Source: CAVHIG01 sp963636105 (GTDB lineage Bacteria; Bacillota; Clostridia; Peptostreptococcales; Anaerovoracaceae). From it: DNA of 36,085 bases. Positions 23,467-31,639 of this stretch are shown in pieces (position 1 is the stretch's first letter; every line of letters starts with the position of its first letter). The stretch covers positions 1-36,085 of the forward strand of contig CAVHIG010000013.1 in NCBI GenBank assembly GCA_963636105.1, written 5' to 3'. The translations under genes were made by a program, and so were the position numbers. The notes beneath the pieces are model-generated. The model saw only the letters and a program-made list of their open reading frames with translations. It was not told the origin of the DNA and ran no database searches.

Positions 23467-24715
23467 ACAGGTCTGCAACTGACTGAGTTCTTACAAACTG
23501 GAATTCAAGTGTAGTGAGAGATTCCTCTGTAACAGTCTTGATGTAAGCTGTGTCCTTGATAGCGTCGCCGTTTTCGTCAAATGCGATAGCGCCTGTTACG
23601 CCGTCAAATGATACGTCTACAAGAGCGTCTCTGATATCTACTGAAGTGATTGTCTCCAGACCCTTTCCGTCGAGAGCCTTGAGTGCTTCGTAAATTGCCA
23701 TGTATGAGTCATAACCGAGTGCGGATACAGCAGCTACTGTATCAGTATTTGAGTTCCAAGTCAGGTTCTGAGGATCTGAATTGATGTACTCTTTGAAGCC
23801 GTTTACGAAGTCTACCGCTACGCTGTTTGATTCGTCTGTCTCATCAAAGAATGTGGAGAATGTAACGCCTACAGCCGCGTCAGATATGATAGCCGCGTTT
23901 TCCCAAGTGTCGCTTGCCAGGATCTGAGCGTCGATGCCGTTTGCCTTTATCTGCGGTATGATGAGTGTAGCTGTCGCGATTGAGGACGGTACAAAGATGC
24001 AATCAGGGCTTGCACCCTTGATGCTTGTCAGAAGTGCGTTGAAGTCTGACTCATTTGTGTTGTAGGTAACGTCGGAGACAATCTCGCCGCCGAGTTCTTC
24101 AAATGCAGCCTTGAAGTACTGTGCAAGGCCTGTGGAGTAGTCATCACCGTTCTGGGAGATAACTGCAGCCTTTGTGTAGCCCTCGTCCATTGCGTAGTTT
24201 GCCATTACTGTACCCTGGAACGGGTCAAGGAAGCAAGCTCTGAAGTAGAACTCATTGCCCAGTGTAACCTGTGGGTTTGTGCAGGAGCAGCCAACTGCCG
24301 GAACAGCCGCGTTTGCGAAGGTCTCGCCTGCAGCGATGGATACGCCGGAGCCGTAGGAACCGATAACTGCCACAACGTTCTTGGAGATGAGGGACTGCGC
24401 CGCCGTTACCGCTGCAGCCTTATCTGACTGATTGTCTACTTCTACAAGCTCGATGTCATATGTAGTGCCATCGATGTCTACTGTAGGATAGAGCTGGTTT
24501 GCGTAGCGAGCGCCGAGAACTTCCTGCATTCCGCCGCCGCCATTTTCACCTGTAGTAGGCTCAAATACGCCTACATAAATCGTAGTACCCTCTACTGCGG
24601 TGCCGGTAACGGTGCTTGTTGTTTCTGTGCTACCTTCTTCACTTCCACCGCCGCAGCCTACCGCGAAGCAGGACAGCAACATTACCAGTACGAGTACCAA
24701 TGATAATTTTTTCAT
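23465..24715 (-). CDS. livK: Branched-chain amino acid type ABC transporter binding lipoprotein (first copy)
   Basis: The 416-residue protein has a lipoprotein signal (MKKLSLVLVLVMLLSCFAVG then Cys) and a Ser/Thr/Gly spacer. Type I binding-fold motifs follow: TIYVGVFEPTTGENGGGG, VVAVIGSYGSGVSIAAGETF, VPAVGCSCTNPQV, DYSTGLAQYFKAAFEELGGE and ALGYDSYMAIYEALK. The start at 24715 has GGAGG upstream; an in-frame extension to 24772 lacks this. It is first in the operon, under a strong promoter, with an attenuator behind it. The exact ligand (Leu/Ile/Val or another amide or amino acid) cannot be fixed from sequence. Confidence 0.94.
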   Translation of the reverse strand: MKKLSLVLVLVMLLSCFAVGCGGGSEEGSTETTSTVTGTAVEGTTIYVGVFEPTTGENGGGGMQEVLGARYANQLYPTVDIDGTTYDIELVEVDNQSDKAAAVTAAQSLISKNVVAVIGSYGSGVSIAAGETFANAAVPAVGCSCTNPQVTLGNEFYFRACFLDPFQGTVMANYAMDEGYTKAAVISQNGDDYSTGLAQYFKAAFEELGGEIVSDVTYNTNESDFNALLTSIKGASPDCIFVPSSIATATLIIPQIKANGIDAQILASDTWENAAIISDAAVGVTFSTFFDETDESNSVAVDFVNGFKEYINSDPQNLTWNSNTDTVAAVSALGYDSYMAIYEALKALDGKGLETITSVDIRDALVDVSFDGVTGAIAFDENGDAIKDTAYIKTVTEESLTTLEFQFVRTQSVADL

Positions 24716-24851
24716 TTCTTTCTTTCCTCCTGTTTTTCTACAGCATATATGTGTCAAGGGCTCAAGATACACATTTTACACACATCATAGGATGCACCCT
24801 CTCTTGTCTTGTATGCCGTGTGTCTGTCAACTTTAGAATAAAGTCGTGAAC

Positions 24852-24880
24852 ATTATATTCCATTTTACGAAAAAAGTAAA
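24852..24880 (-). promoter_or_regulatory. Promoter of the liv operon
   Basis: On the minus strand, TTTACT (24875-24880) and TATAAT (24852-24857) are spaced by 17 bp, giving a leader of about 130 nt before livK. Confidence 0.85.
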
Positions 24881-25039
24881 TATACTTTTCAGACTTTTTG
24901 TATGTTTTTATGGGTTCTCTGCCCTGTTTTCGCGTGTTTTTTGTGCTTGCCGCACATTTTCTTATTGTTTGTTCCAAAATTTACCATTCTGCTTGCAAGC
25001 CCTGTCCAAAAGGCAGCAAATCTGCCGGTATGAATTTTC

Positions 25040-25068
25040 TTGAATTGTGAGGCTCCATATGGTAGAAT
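25040..25068 (+). promoter_or_regulatory. Promoter of the rubrerythrin gene
   Basis: TTGAAT (25040-25045) and TAGAAT (25063-25068) are spaced by 17 bp, about 85 bases before the start codon. Confidence 0.75.
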
Positions 25069-25072
25069 ATCC

Positions 25073-25098
25073 ACATCCGGATGTCCATATCCGGGTGT
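25073..25098 (+). promoter_or_regulatory. Candidate operator: palindrome ACATCCGGATGT
   Basis: A perfect 12-bp palindrome (25073-25084) just downstream of the -10 box is followed by a related half-site (ATCCGGGTGT, about 25089-25098). The position at the transcription start fits repressor binding. The regulator is unknown; it does not match a PerR box as I know it. Confidence 0.4.
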
Positions 25099-25153
25099 CT
25101 GTGTCTGCGTTTGCGCATGGCGCAGATATGATTGAAAAGGGAGGATTTGAATT

Positions 25154-25696
25154 ATGAAATGGATTTGTTCAGTGTGCGGCTACGTACATGAGGGTGATGA
25201 ACCGCCTGCACAGTGTCCACAGTGCAAGGTACCTGCGGAGAAATTTATTGCCGCCAAGGAAGGAAAGACAGAGTGGGCTGACCAGCACGTTGTAGGAGTG
25301 GCAAAGGGTGTAGATCCTGCAATCATCGAGGATCTCCGTGCAAACTTCAACGGCGAATGCACAGAAGTAGGTATGTATCTTGCGATGAGCAGAGTAGCTC
25401 ACAGAGAGGGATATCCTGAAATCGGACTCTACTGGGAAAAGGCTGCCTGGGAAGAAGCTGAGCACGCGGCAAAGTTTGCTGAGCTTTTGGGCGAGGTGAT
25501 CACAGATTCCACAAAGAAGAATCTCGAGATGAGAATAGAAGCAGAGGCAGGAGCCTGCGCAGGCAAGAAGGCTCTCGCAAAGCTTGCAAAAGAGCAAAAC
25601 CTCGACGCCATCCACGATACAGTGCATGAAATGGCCAAGGACGAAGCACGTCACGGCGCAGCGTTCGAAGGTCTGCTGGCAAGATACTTCGGATAA
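25154..25696 (+). CDS. Rubrerythrin with N-terminal rubredoxin domain (reverse rubrerythrin type)
   Basis: The 180-residue protein has a rubredoxin-like FeCys4 site at the N-terminus (CSVCGY, residues 5-8; CPQC, residues 21-24). A ferritin-like diiron four-helix domain follows, with EEAEHAAKF and KDEARHGAAF (ExxH pairs). The rubredoxin-first order is the reverse of classical rubrerythrin. These proteins reduce hydrogen peroxide using electrons from NADH via rubredoxin reductase and protect anaerobes from air. It is monocistronic with its own promoter, GGGAGG ribosome-binding site and terminator. Confidence 0.95.
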   Translation: MKWICSVCGYVHEGDEPPAQCPQCKVPAEKFIAAKEGKTEWADQHVVGVAKGVDPAIIEDLRANFNGECTEVGMYLAMSRVAHREGYPEIGLYWEKAAWEEAEHAAKFAELLGEVITDSTKKNLEMRIEAEAGACAGKKALAKLAKEQNLDAIHDTVHEMAKDEARHGAAFEGLLARYFG

Positions 25697-25740
25697 CAAT
25701 TTGCCCTGAATCAAGAAAAAAGGCCTTTTGGGCCTAAGTA

Positions 25741-25774
25741 ATGGGAAGCAGACCAAAGTCAGCTTCCCATTTTT
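25741..25774 (+). terminator. Intrinsic terminator after rubrerythrin
   Basis: ATGGGAAGC (25741-25749) pairs with GCTTCCCAT (25762-25770), followed by TTTT. A smaller hairpin AGGCC-TTTT-GGGCCT lies just before it. It separates the gene from the convergent dus gene. Confidence 0.8.
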
Positions 25775-25820
25775 GAATTCCATGGTTCTTTTGTCGCATT
25801 CGCAAAGAAAGCCCCTTGAG

Positions 25821-26825
25821 CTAGCTGCTAAAGGCCAGCAGTCTCTTTCGGACGGCATCCGCTGATTTTAGCTCGTTTATCTCTCTGCGGATGGCCGCGC
25901 TGCCATGCACACCTTTAAGATACCAGCCGATAAACTTTCTCATCTCGCGCACTCCCGCGTATTCGCCCTTTTGAGCTATCAAGTCATCAAGATGGCGAAG
26001 AATCATAGCTATTTTCTCATCAAGCGTAGGCGGCGCAGGCTTTTCCTCACCACGCCACAGGGCATTTGCCTCTCTGAAAATCCACGGATTTCCAAGCGCG
26101 CCACGTGCTATCATCACAAAGTCGCAGCCCGTCTCGCGCAGCATCGCCATAGCATCCTCCGCCGAGAAAACATCGCCGTTTCCTATAACAGGAATAGAGA
26201 CGGCCTGCTTTACCTCCGCAATCGCGCCCCAGTCCGCCCGGCCCGTGTAATATTGCTCCCTGGTGCGCCCGTGTATAGCCACAGCGCTGACTCCCGCAGA
26301 CTCCAACATACGGGCAGCCTCGACATAATTTTTGCTGCCCTCATCCCAGCCAAGCCTGATTTTCGCAGTGACCGGCTTAAAGGCTTCGACATTTGAAAGC
26401 TCATTTGCGCCTTCCTTTGCGCCCTTCACAACGGCCTCAGCTACCAAAAATAGCTTGTCGAGGTCCTTCAAAAGCGCGCTGCCCTCGCCATTCTTCACAA
26501 CCTTCGGCACCGGGCAGCCCATATTTATATCGAGAACCGCATTTTCCCTGCTCGCAAGAGTCCGCGCCGCATAGCGCAGCACATCAGGCTCCGAGCCGAA
26601 AAGCTGGAAAGCCACCGGCTTTTCCTCATCATAAATTTCAAGGAGCCTATCCGTATTTTTATCCTTATACCAAAGGCCCTTTGCGCTCACCATTTCCGAG
26701 TAGACAAGCGAGGCGCCATATTCGCGAAATATCCGCCTTGTAGGCGCATCCGTAATACCGGCAAGCGGTGCCATCACAAAGGGAGTCTCAAGGGCGAGAG
26801 CTCCGATTTTTTTGTATGTGTTCAT
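25821..26825 (-). CDS. dus: tRNA-dihydrouridine synthase (Dus family, DusB-like)
   Basis: The 334-residue flavoprotein reduces uridines in tRNA D-loops. It has the TIM-barrel start FVMAPLAGITDAPTRRIFREYG, the catalytic Cys in NMGCPVPKVVKNGEGSALL, IHGRTREQYYTGRADW, PVIGNGDVFSAEDAMAML and MIARGALGNPWIF, followed by the small helical domain with GVREMRKFIGWYLKG. ATG 26825 follows AAGGAATAGAACA; a TTG-initiated extension to 26855 is less likely. It lies downstream of coaX, with a terminator between them. Confidence 0.95.
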   Translation of the reverse strand: MNTYKKIGALALETPFVMAPLAGITDAPTRRIFREYGASLVYSEMVSAKGLWYKDKNTDRLLEIYDEEKPVAFQLFGSEPDVLRYAARTLASRENAVLDINMGCPVPKVVKNGEGSALLKDLDKLFLVAEAVVKGAKEGANELSNVEAFKPVTAKIRLGWDEGSKNYVEAARMLESAGVSAVAIHGRTREQYYTGRADWGAIAEVKQAVSIPVIGNGDVFSAEDAMAMLRETGCDFVMIARGALGNPWIFREANALWRGEEKPAPPTLDEKIAMILRHLDDLIAQKGEYAGVREMRKFIGWYLKGVHGSAAIRREINELKSADAVRKRLLAFSS

Positions 26826-26875
26826 TGTTCTATTCCTTAACTTATACTTTTTCAAACCAGCTTTTGGCTGTCAGT

Positions 26876-26904
26876 AAAAAAGGCATCCGCTGGCTGCGGA
26901 CACC
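26876..26904 (-). terminator. Intrinsic terminator after coaX
   Basis: On the minus strand, GGTGTCCGC and GCGGATGCC pair (two G-T wobbles) around AGCCA and are followed by a T-run. It lies between coaX and dus, so dus relies on read-through or its own promoter. Confidence 0.85.
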
Positions 26905-26911
26905 CTCTTTT

Positions 26912-27733
26912 TTATTTTTCATTCGACTCAGAAACCGACCTTTTATTTTCTTTTCTGTTCTTGTCATATATAATCCTCAAGCCCTCAAGAGTAAGAGTCT
27001 TATCCAGATAATCTATGCAATCCAGCTCACTGGATATAAGCGAGGCCATGCCGCCCGTAGCTATGACAGTAATAGGCTTTCCCGAACCGTCTGCCTCCGC
27101 GAGCTCACTCTTCAGCTTTTTGACTATATAGTCCACCATGCCCATGTGACCGTAAACTATGCCGGACTGCATGCTCTGTATCGTATTTCGACAAATCACA
27201 TGCCCCGGAATCTCAAGCTCTATCTTTGGCAGCTTTGCCGTCTTTTCTACAAGAGCCTCGGATGCTATCTTTACTCCCGGAGCTATAGTACCTCCGAGAT
27301 ACTCCGCCTTTGATGTAATCGCGCAAAACTTCGTAGCTGTACCCATATCTATGACGATCAGAGGGCCGCCATACTTATTGTAGGCAGCTACAGCATTTAC
27401 AATTCTGTCCGCTCCGAGCTGCTTAGGATTGTCATATTTTACAATGAGGCCGGTCTTTATGCCGGGGCCTATGACAAGAGCCTTTCTGTGAAAATACTTC
27501 TGTGATAAATGCTGCAATGTAAAAAGCACCGACGGCACTACCGTAGAAATGATGACCGCCTTGATATCTGTAGTCTTCAGCCCCTCATATTGAAAAAGCT
27601 GATTTACCAGCATACCGTATTCGTCGGCACTTTTATTGTTGTCTGTCTCAAGTCTCCAGCTTTGAATAAGCTTGTCCCCGTCAAACACACCGAGGACGAT
27701 GTTTGTGTTTCCCACATCAAACGCCAGTAGCAT
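26912..27733 (-). CDS. coaX: Type III pantothenate kinase
   Basis: The 273-residue ASKHA kinase phosphorylates pantothenate, the first step of coenzyme A synthesis. It has phosphate motif DVGNTNIVLGVF (6-17), GPGIKTGL, the pantothenate motif LGADRIVNAVAAY, VIDMGTATKFCAI and the GGTIAPGVKIASEAL segment. It has a charged C-terminal tail (NRKENKRSVSESNEK). The ribosome-binding site AAAGGAG is about 14 bases from the ATG. It follows the pucR-type regulator gene by 63 bases. Confidence 0.96.
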   Translation of the reverse strand: MLLAFDVGNTNIVLGVFDGDKLIQSWRLETDNNKSADEYGMLVNQLFQYEGLKTTDIKAVIISTVVPSVLFTLQHLSQKYFHRKALVIGPGIKTGLIVKYDNPKQLGADRIVNAVAAYNKYGGPLIVIDMGTATKFCAITSKAEYLGGTIAPGVKIASEALVEKTAKLPKIELEIPGHVICRNTIQSMQSGIVYGHMGMVDYIVKKLKSELAEADGSGKPITVIATGGMASLISSELDCIDYLDKTLTLEGLRIIYDKNRKENKRSVSESNEK

Positions 27734-27796
27734 AGATTTCTTCTTCTCCTTTGCTCCGTTAATCCATCATTTTATATAATTGTATACTCATAAGGC

Positions 27797-29371
27797 CTAG
27801 CGAACCACTCTCTCCAACCTCATGAGCGCCAACGCTATCGTAAGCCCCGGAATTACGCGGTTTCCGGTAATCTCCACGCCCAAAATCTCATTTATCCTCT
27901 TCAGCCTGTACTGTACAGTATTTGTATGTATATCCATAAACTTCGAGGTCTTGCTGCTATTCATGCCAGCATCCAGCACAAAGGTCTCCAGCGTATCCAA
28001 AAGCTGTCTGCCCTTGTTTTCGCCGGCCTCCTTGAAACCATCCAAAAGCTCCAAATAGTTTTTCTTGAGGAAACCGCCGTGAAGCTGGATATTTATGCAA
28101 TTTGAGATGAGTGCGAGCTCATACTTTGTGAAAACTCTCTTGTACGGATATACAGCCTGCGCAAAGGACCAGCACTCGCTTATCAATCTGTAGGCATCAG
28201 CCGCGCCCTCTATTCCGTCAAGTCCCGTCACATGGAAAATTCTTATGCTTTTCGCCTCTTTGAGCTTGTTGTAAAGATTTATGCAATTTGCCCTACCGGT
28301 CACATGCTCATCCTCACTGCCGCCCTCGCTGCTCACTATTATTCCGTAGGTCTCCTCACCTTCGCTAATCTTCATTATGCGAAGCTTCTCTTCCTTCTCA
28401 AAGGCGGAGAGCACCCTTATCGTCTCATCACGCTCTATACCCTTTGCGAAAAATACGCTCAGGATATCGTCACCATCAATTTCCGCTTCCTGTCTAAGCG
28501 TATACGCGAGGCTCTTATTTCCTCTTCTCAGAGCCTTTATAAACTCCGCGCGCACATCACGCTCCGGCGTATACTTCCACATGCCCATGGCAAGCTCAAT
28601 AATCTCAGCAAGCTTTGTAATCTCTCCCGCGGAATAAGAATCATCATTATCCACGATAAGCATAAAATGTTTTTCGCCGGCAATAAGCACCGGACCCCAA
28701 TATGTGAGCACTCCATCCACATCCACCAGCGTATAAATAGCCGATTTCTCAAATTTGTGCTCTCTGCCAAGTCTTATCGCGTCCGCTACGGTGGTCTTAT
28801 GTCTCGTCTCCACAGACAGTATAGGATTGAAATTTTCGCTCATTATCACTATCTGGAAGTTGTTATTTATAGCTGCCTCACGAAGTGCAGACTGGAAATT
28901 GCTGTGCTTCTCGAAATCTAGCAAGTGAAATATCGTATTGCTTATAAGCCTATTTCCGAAATTGTCACCGTAGAGTATTCTGTCCATCACCTCACGGATG
29001 ATCTCACCGCTTGCAGGGACATCCTGACCGCCTATGAAAAGTAGGGGCAAGCCCGCGCGCTCAGCCGTGGCCACAACCTCAGCTTCCGGTGGCTCCATGC
29101 CCTCATCGCCCAAAATGACAATACCCGCATTTCCGCTTTGCGCAAGCTTGGTAATGATCCTAATCTGCGCCTCTTTATCATTCTCCGCGCCGTAAAGTCC
29201 CGTGATTACAAGCTCATCCGCCCTGCTCACCTTTTCAAGTGCCTTCGCGGACTCGGCATACTCCAGCACAGAGACGCTCTTTACCTTGCGCTCCAAATGC
29301 CCCGCTCCCACAAGAACACTTGCGTTTTTAAACGTATCCAACTTTAAGCAATCGTTCAGTACTACCTTCAT
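27797..29371 (-). CDS. PucR-type transcriptional regulator
   Basis: The 524-residue protein has an N-terminal PucR domain (residues about 5-125; AGHLERKVKSVSVLE, ELVITGLYGA), a middle GGDEF-like or CdaR-type segment, and a C-terminal helix-turn-helix of the HTH_30/CdaR type with MDIHTNTVQYRLKRINEILG (about 486-505). Such regulators usually respond to purine or nitrogen metabolites; the ligand here is unknown. ATG 29371 follows AAAGGTGG. It lies 21 bases after ftsH and may be co-transcribed with it. Confidence 0.88.
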   Translation of the reverse strand: MKVVLNDCLKLDTFKNASVLVGAGHLERKVKSVSVLEYAESAKALEKVSRADELVITGLYGAENDKEAQIRIITKLAQSGNAGIVILGDEGMEPPEAEVVATAERAGLPLLFIGGQDVPASGEIIREVMDRILYGDNFGNRLISNTIFHLLDFEKHSNFQSALREAAINNNFQIVIMSENFNPILSVETRHKTTVADAIRLGREHKFEKSAIYTLVDVDGVLTYWGPVLIAGEKHFMLIVDNDDSYSAGEITKLAEIIELAMGMWKYTPERDVRAEFIKALRRGNKSLAYTLRQEAEIDGDDILSVFFAKGIERDETIRVLSAFEKEEKLRIMKISEGEETYGIIVSSEGGSEDEHVTGRANCINLYNKLKEAKSIRIFHVTGLDGIEGAADAYRLISECWSFAQAVYPYKRVFTKYELALISNCINIQLHGGFLKKNYLELLDGFKEAGENKGRQLLDTLETFVLDAGMNSSKTSKFMDIHTNTVQYRLKRINEILGVEITGNRVIPGLTIALALMRLERVVR

Positions 29372-29392
29372 AATGTACCACCTTTGCTCCCA

Positions 29393-31510
29393 CTATTTCC
29401 TCTTAAAAGCTCCGTCATCATCCGCATCATCAGCTTCATCAGCTTCATCATCCGCTTCATCATCCGGCTCATCCGGGTCTTCGAGGTCATCCTCCTCATA
29501 TCTTGCGGAAACTTCGAAAACTCCCGGCACGCCGAAGACTCCCGCCTCGTCCCTGGCTCGCGCGGTTTCCGCAGCCTCAGCGGCCTCAGCCTCAGCCTCC
29601 TCAAGAATCTTCTTCGTCTCAGCAGCCTCTATCGCATTCATCTTGCGAATCTCCTCTGCCTTCTTTCTGGAATCCTCAGCAAGCTCCTCTGCCGTCATCT
29701 CACCACTGTAGAGCTGTTCAAATTGCTCGCCGTCGAGAGTCTCGAGCTCAAGCAGCGCCTTTGCAACGGTATGCAAAATGTCCATGTGCTCGCGCAGGAT
29801 CTGCTCCGCAGTCGTGAAGCCCTCCTCTACGAGATTTCTGATCTCTTCATCTATCTCCGAAGCAATCTCCTCAGAGTAATTTTTCCTTGTCGAGAAGTCC
29901 TTTCCGAGGAATACCTCATCGGATGAGCTGTAATTTACCGGTCCGAGCTTTTCTGAAAAACCGTACTTTGTCACCATGTCGCGAGCGATCTCAGTTGCTC
30001 TTGAGATGTCATTGCTTGCGCCTGTGCTTATATCGTCGAGAGTAAGCTTCTCAGCCACACGTCCGCCAAGCAGGTGAACGATCTGATTTTTCATGCCCGT
30101 CCTTGTGCCATAGCTCTTGTCTTCCTTCGGGAGAGTCATGGTAAATCCACCGGCTCTGCCTCTCGGAATTATCGTAATCTGGTGTACAGGGTCGCTGTCC
30201 GGAAGCGCGCGCGCCACGATGGCATGTCCTGCCTCATGATAAGCCGTGAGCTTTCTCTCCTTCTCGCTTATCACGCGGCTCTTCTTCTCAGGACCGGCTA
30301 TAACCTTTGTAATCGCTTCTTCTATCTCGTCCATGCGGATGACGCGGCCGTTTCTCCTTGCTGTGAGAAGGGCTGCTTCATTTAGCATATTTTCTATGTC
30401 AGCAGGCGTAAATCCCGGGGTGCGGCGCGCGAGTACCTTCGGCTCCACGCCGGCGTCGAGCGGCTTGTTCTTCGAGTGTATCTTGAAGATTTCCTCTCTG
30501 CCTTTCACATCAGGCACACCTATTACAACCTGTCTGTCGAATCTGCCCGGTCTTAAGAGCGCAGGGTCCAGAATGTCAGGTCTGTTTGTGGCCGCGAGAA
30601 TGATGATTCCCAGATTGTCACTAAATCCATCCATCTCTACCAGAAGCTGGTTCAGTGTCTGTTCTCTTTCATCGTGGCCGCCGCCAAGGCCTGCGCCTCT
30701 CTTGCGTCCTACCGCGTCTATCTCGTCTATAAAAATGATGCAAGGCGCATTCTTCTTCGCCTGTTCAAAAAGGTCACGCACACGCGAAGCACCCACGCCC
30801 ACAAACATCTCCACAAAGTCCGAACCGCTTATGCTGAAAAACGGCACACCCGCTTCTCCCGCAGTTGCCTTGGAAATATAGGTCTTACCTGTACCCGGAG
30901 GCCCTACAAGCAGTATGCCCTTCGGAATCCTTGCCCCGAGCTCTCTGTATTTTTTCGGATTTTTGAGGAAATCCACAACCTCCTCAAGCTCTTCCTTTTC
31001 CTCATCAAGCCCTGCTACGTCATCAAAGGTCACCTTCGGCATGTCGCCGTCCTTGACCATTCGCGCGCGGCTCCTGCCAAAGCTCATGACCTTGCCGCCA
31101 CCGCCGCCCTGATTCATCATCAGTATCCAGAAGACGACAATCGCGACCACCATTATCAAAGTAGGCAGTATTGAAATATACCACGGCGTAACTGTCGGTT
31201 CGTCGCTTTCGTAATCGCTGATTATATTTTCCTCCACCTGCGGAAGTACATACTCTTGGCTGATCGTGCTCCAATCCACCGCAGACGGCACATAGGACAC
31301 TATAACCTTACCATTTTTAAGCTCAGCAGTCAGCGTCTTGTCCGTCAGATTGAGCTTGTCTATCTGCTCATCCTTAAGATAAGACATCACATCCGAGAAG
31401 CTTACCTGACTCACCTCTTCAGTCGGCGTACCCTGGTAGAAATATGCGATACCCAGTACTATCGCGAAAATCAACAGGTAAATCCCTATGTTTTTAGCCA
31501 GTCTGTTCAA
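29393..31510 (-). CDS. ftsH: ATP-dependent zinc metalloprotease FtsH with acidic C-terminal tail
   Basis: The membrane AAA protease of about 705 residues degrades misfolded membrane and regulatory proteins. Two membrane segments flank an extracytoplasmic domain. The AAA core has GPPGTGKT, CIIFIDEIDAVG and ATNRPDILDPALLRPGRFDR; the protease has HEAGH. TTG 31510 is preferred: it follows AAGGGGG by 11 bases and gives the usual NRLAKNIGIYLLIF start; the in-frame GTG at 31546 lacks a good site. Past the normal end there is an Ala/Glu helix and then an Asp/Glu tract (EPDEPDDEADDEADEADDAD) encoded by tandem GCTTCATCA-like units, ending FKRK. This acidic tail is unusual. Confidence 0.95.
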   Translation of the reverse strand: MNRLAKNIGIYLLIFAIVLGIAYFYQGTPTEEVSQVSFSDVMSYLKDEQIDKLNLTDKTLTAELKNGKVIVSYVPSAVDWSTISQEYVLPQVEENIISDYESDEPTVTPWYISILPTLIMVVAIVVFWILMMNQGGGGGKVMSFGRSRARMVKDGDMPKVTFDDVAGLDEEKEELEEVVDFLKNPKKYRELGARIPKGILLVGPPGTGKTYISKATAGEAGVPFFSISGSDFVEMFVGVGASRVRDLFEQAKKNAPCIIFIDEIDAVGRKRGAGLGGGHDEREQTLNQLLVEMDGFSDNLGIIILAATNRPDILDPALLRPGRFDRQVVIGVPDVKGREEIFKIHSKNKPLDAGVEPKVLARRTPGFTPADIENMLNEAALLTARRNGRVIRMDEIEEAITKVIAGPEKKSRVISEKERKLTAYHEAGHAIVARALPDSDPVHQITIIPRGRAGGFTMTLPKEDKSYGTRTGMKNQIVHLLGGRVAEKLTLDDISTGASNDISRATEIARDMVTKYGFSEKLGPVNYSSSDEVFLGKDFSTRKNYSEEIASEIDEEIRNLVEEGFTTAEQILREHMDILHTVAKALLELETLDGEQFEQLYSGEMTAEELAEDSRKKAEEIRKMNAIEAAETKKILEEAEAEAAEAAETARARDEAGVFGVPGVFEVSARYEEDDLEDPDEPDDEADDEADEADDADDDGAFKRK
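29398..29480. repeat. Tandem trinucleotide/nonamer repeat in the ftsH 3' end
   Basis: CATCATC, GCTTCATCA and CATCCGGCTCATCCGG units repeat in frame, encoding the Asp/Glu/Ala tail. Such tracts can vary in unit number without frame loss. Confidence 0.65.
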
Positions 31511-31578
31511 TTCTTCTATATCCCCCTTGTTTTGTATATCATTCACAAATTTCGCGTCTTTTTTAGCCTCGTTTTATA

Positions 31579-31607
31579 ATTTTAGCACAATGTCAAAATA
31601 TTTACAA
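31579..31607 (-). promoter_or_regulatory. Promoter of ftsH
   Basis: On the minus strand, TTGTAA (31602-31607) and TAAAAT (31579-31584) are spaced by 17 bp, with TGC before the -10 giving an extended -10. It lies in the tilS-ftsH gap. Confidence 0.75.
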
Positions 31608-31639
31608 TACTGCGATTATGCATTTTTAAGGGCTTTGTG

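Larger units (their letters stand above)
24716..25153. other. Divergent intergenic region between livK and rubrerythrin
   Basis: It holds the livK promoter with a leader of about 130 nt (minus) and the rubrerythrin promoter with a palindrome (plus). Between 24881 and 25039 I see only AT-rich sequence and no gene. Confidence 0.6.

Noticed and set aside
25169..25858. Minus-strand open frame of about 229 codons opposite rubrerythrin
   Set aside because: The plus-strand rubrerythrin is unmistakable, and the opposing frame has no recognisable domains.
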